Made by a program: the position numbers and the translations under genes | Shown: positions 61,882-64,000 of the stretch, piece by piece | Layout of the letters: each line of letters opens with the position of its first letter | How positions within the stretch are numbered: the stretch's first letter is position 1 | Notes under the pieces: generated by a model | Told to the model about the DNA's origin: nothing | Databases searched by the model: none | What the model saw: only the letters and a program-made list of their open reading frames with translations | Origin: Demequina sp. NBRC 110051 | Lineage (GTDB): Bacteria > Actinomycetota > Actinomycetes > Actinomycetales > Demequinaceae | Direction of reading: 5' to 3' | Assembly: GCF_002090055.1 (NCBI RefSeq) | Contig: NZ_BBRH01000009.1 | Span: 156,601 to 220,600, forward strand | DNA length: 64,000 bases

Positions 61882-62028
61882 CCGCTGTTGCAGGACTCCG
61901 CCGGGCTTCGACAGGCTCTTTCCGGCGTTGTCGCACTCAGGATGCGCTAGAGAGCCCGTTCGGGCGTATGACCGCCCCTCCGAAGCCCTCACTCCGCTCG
62001 CACACCATTTCCGTCGTCTTCGTCCCGC

Positions 62029-63999
62029 TCACCCGGGTCCACGAGCGAGCACGGCGGAACTGAGTCTCAAGCCGTGCGGCACTGACTGATCTCGAATGCT
62101 CGGATGTCGTCCGCGCGGACCCGTATGACACTCGGCTCGAGCGTGGGGCGGTTGGCGGCGAGCGACGCCGAGCGCCCGGCTCATCGCACCAGTCACGCAG
62201 CTTGAGTCATCGGCACCGCGCTCGTGGCGGGAAGTCGCGCTCCCTTCACGCTCGCTTGCGGCGATCACGGACTCAACGAGTACGCGGCTCCTGGGGTCGG
62301 GAGCCATGGCACATGCTGAGGTGCCTGATGCCCGACCCGTGGACGGCCGGTCCGGCTCTGGTCCCGTCGGAGACGTCCGTCGTCGCCTGTGGTCACCGAC
62401 TGTGGTGGCGGCGATGGGGGTGCGGGCGATGACGTCGGCGGGGTCGGGCAGATGGTCGCCGTACACGGCGGTCGCGTCGAACAGACGCCGGCCTCCGGGT
62501 TGGGGTGTGCGTTCCGGGTCCAAGTGCGCGGGCGGGATAAACCACACCTCAGTGTGGGTGGCGACGATGATCCAGCCTTCACGGTGGACGTCGTGGTGAC
62601 ACCTCACACACAACGTGACACCGTTGTTCGTCTCCGACTTTCCGCCGAACTCGTTGGGGACGATGTGGTGGCCGTCGTCTGCCGACACCGGCAGCGAGCA
62701 TTTCGCGCATCCGCCATCACGGATCAACATCGCGGTGCGCTGTCCGGGGTTGAAATAGCGGCCACTGTAGCCCACATCAAGTTTGCGTGAACGCTTCCCC
62801 AAGACCACGGGCACTAGACCGGCGCGAGCCATCATGCGGCGAAGCTCTCCCGCGTCCGGCGTGGTCGAGAGCCCCTCGATCGTGGCACCCAGGACGCTGT
62901 CACCGTTCGCGGCAGCGAGCATCGTGTCGTAGTCCATCGTCACAATGACTTTGGCACTGGCATGGGGAAGATTCTTGACGTTGCAGCCGGACAGGTGGCG
63001 GGCGAACTCTCCCATCGCATCGGCACACACCTGTCCCGGGGTGCGTTCATCAATCGTCACCACGAAGCCTTGTCTTTCGGCGTCCTGGGCGCGTTTCTTG
63101 GTGCGAAAGTGCTGATTGACCATGGCATCCATGACCGCTACCAAGGGGGCACCGTTCTCAGGATCAAGTTGCCCGTTGATACGGATCATCCCGTCCGCGT
63201 TCTCACCGATATTCAAGAACCTGCGTTGACGTCGCCCGGCGGCGAGCTCCTCCAGATGCTCGGCGTCGAGACGATCCCTCCACCGGCTGATGACCTGCCC
63301 CAGCCGGTAGGACGTCATGTGACGGGCCTTGAACACCAAATCCTTCTCAGCCTCGACCATGAGACCCACGTCCGCGCGATCGGCGACGCTACGCAGCATC
63401 CTGGTGATCGCCGTCGCCGCCTCCGCACCTAACTGTCCGGCAGCCGACGCGGCCGCCACATGCGCAAACACCGGACCCGACGGCGCCGGCCGCGGTGCGG
63501 GTGCGGGTGCGACGGGATGCTGCGAGGGTCCGGGAGCAGCGGGAGCGTCGCCGGTGGAAAAGAGAGAACCATCAGACCCGACGTCGCCGCCGACATCAGG
63601 CTGGTCACTCTCGCTCGGGCTGCCATCGCTCCCGTTGACGTCACGGTCGTGTGGATCGGGTGGACTCGAAGACTCGGCCGCCTCACGCGCCGCCTCCTCA
63701 GCAGCCTTCGCCGCCCGCTCCGCATCCGCGAGCGTCTCACCAAGCTCAAGGAGACGACGCGCCTCCGGCCCAGACACCCCCGCCTGTTTCTCCACCATCG
63801 CGACCGCATTGCGATGCCCACGCGCACGTGCGAACCCCACCCCACGACCACCCGAGTCGGACCGAAACGACTGCGCCGCAGCCACGACCGCCATGATGCG
63901 ATCCGTCGCCTGACGCACCGACCCGGCCGCGAACCCCAAATCCTCCACCGCATCGCCCATCGCGAGCGCCTGAGCAAACGTCAACGTATCGCCACGCAA
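62029..63999 (-). CDS. DUF222/HNH endonuclease (5' end beyond the window)
   Basis: A partial protein of at least 656 residues, cut at the window edge. The DUF222 domain is visible (VVAAAQSFRSDSGGRG, AGVSGPEARRLLELGETL, FVVTIDERTPGQVCADAMGEFARHL), interrupted by an Asp/Ser/Pro-rich linker (about 112-180). The HNH nuclease is CAKCSLPVSADDGHHIVPNEFGGKSETNNGVTLCVRCHHDVHREGW. The last 90 or so residues (from about PDPRSRVLVES) show no family pattern and may be read-through of a degraded 3' end. Such genes are abundant and mobile in Micrococcales. Base composition is slightly lower in GC than the neighbours. Confidence 0.85.
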   Translation of the reverse strand: MRGDTLTFAQALAMGDAVEDLGFAAGSVRQATDRIMAVVAAAQSFRSDSGGRGVGFARARGHRNAVAMVEKQAGVSGPEARRLLELGETLADAERAAKAAEEAAREAAESSSPPDPHDRDVNGSDGSPSESDQPDVGGDVGSDGSLFSTGDAPAAPGPSQHPVAPAPAPRPAPSGPVFAHVAAASAAGQLGAEAATAITRMLRSVADRADVGLMVEAEKDLVFKARHMTSYRLGQVISRWRDRLDAEHLEELAAGRRQRRFLNIGENADGMIRINGQLDPENGAPLVAVMDAMVNQHFRTKKRAQDAERQGFVVTIDERTPGQVCADAMGEFARHLSGCNVKNLPHASAKVIVTMDYDTMLAAANGDSVLGATIEGLSTTPDAGELRRMMARAGLVPVVLGKRSRKLDVGYSGRYFNPGQRTAMLIRDGGCAKCSLPVSADDGHHIVPNEFGGKSETNNGVTLCVRCHHDVHREGWIIVATHTEVWFIPPAHLDPERTPQPGGRRLFDATAVYGDHLPDPADVIARTPIAATTVGDHRRRRTSPTGPEPDRPSTGRASGTSACAMAPDPRSRVLVESVIAASEREGSATSRHERGADDSSCVTGAMSRALGVARRQPPHARAECHTGPRGRHPSIRDQSVPHGLRLSSAVLARGPG

Positions 64000-64000
64000 C

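Overview
The window is one contiguous stretch of a high-GC actinobacterial chromosome. Coding is dense, GC is near 70 percent by eye, GTG starts are common, and many genes have a TANNNT box only 6-8 nt before the start codon. WhiB1, PdtaS, UvrD2 with HRDC, AdnAB, DUF3152, DUF3107 and DUF2342 are actinobacterial hallmarks. The order from the UPF0182 gene through ylbL, the DUF2342 protein, uvrD2, nudC, adnB and adnA to DUF3152/DUF3107, with whiB1 and pdtaS nearby, recalls the Mycobacterium tuberculosis Rv3193c-Rv3220c block. SLH-domain exoproteins and CDP-glycerol polymerase-like enzymes point to Micrococcales, perhaps a Demequina or Cellulomonas relative; the genus is a guess.

Layout. 1-4.5 kb: whiB1, pdtaS, a DUF2505 protein, paired crcB fluoride channels, an APC permease and the initiator tRNA. 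4.6-23.4 kb: the conserved core with the UPF0182 membrane protein, YlbL protease, DUF2342 protein, DUF5679, an E1-like protein, uvrD2, nudC, a kinase-like protein, adnB/adnA, DUF3152 and DUF3107. 23.4-32.8 kb: a carbohydrate module on the minus strand (GH3 glycosidase, peptide/opine/oligosaccharide-type ABC importer, gluconokinase) with a divergent TetR regulator and a palindromic operator candidate. 33-50.9 kb: housekeeping genes (DEAD-box helicase, PHP phosphoesterase, aminopeptidase P, flavin monooxygenase, a MocR regulator divergent from a PLP decarboxylase, MgtE_N/CBS protein, DUF1003, Mrp, a galactokinase-like protein) ending in a ZTP-riboswitch-preceded glyA-folD-xthA operon. 51-57.7 kb: a cell-envelope cluster with two acyltransferases, two CDP-glycerol glycerophosphotransferase-family proteins and a CDP-alcohol phosphatidyltransferase. 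57.7-61.9 kb: two secreted SLH proteins (SpoIID/LytB-type and CAP-type) flanking purU. 62-64 kb: a DUF222/HNH endonuclease cut by the window edge. No stretch longer than about 210 bases lacks a gene.

The most unusual signal is a dispersed 13-mer, GCCGATGCCGTGG. I count 11 exact and 6 one-mismatch copies on both strands. Seven are intergenic, and every one of those lies just 3' of a stop codon. Two form a perfect 18-bp inverted pair that looks like a terminator. One copy sits on the codons where a DUF3152 protein has lost the Glu of its HExGH motif. The arrangement resembles the DNA-uptake sequences of Neisseria and Pasteurellaceae, which to my knowledge are not established for actinobacteria.
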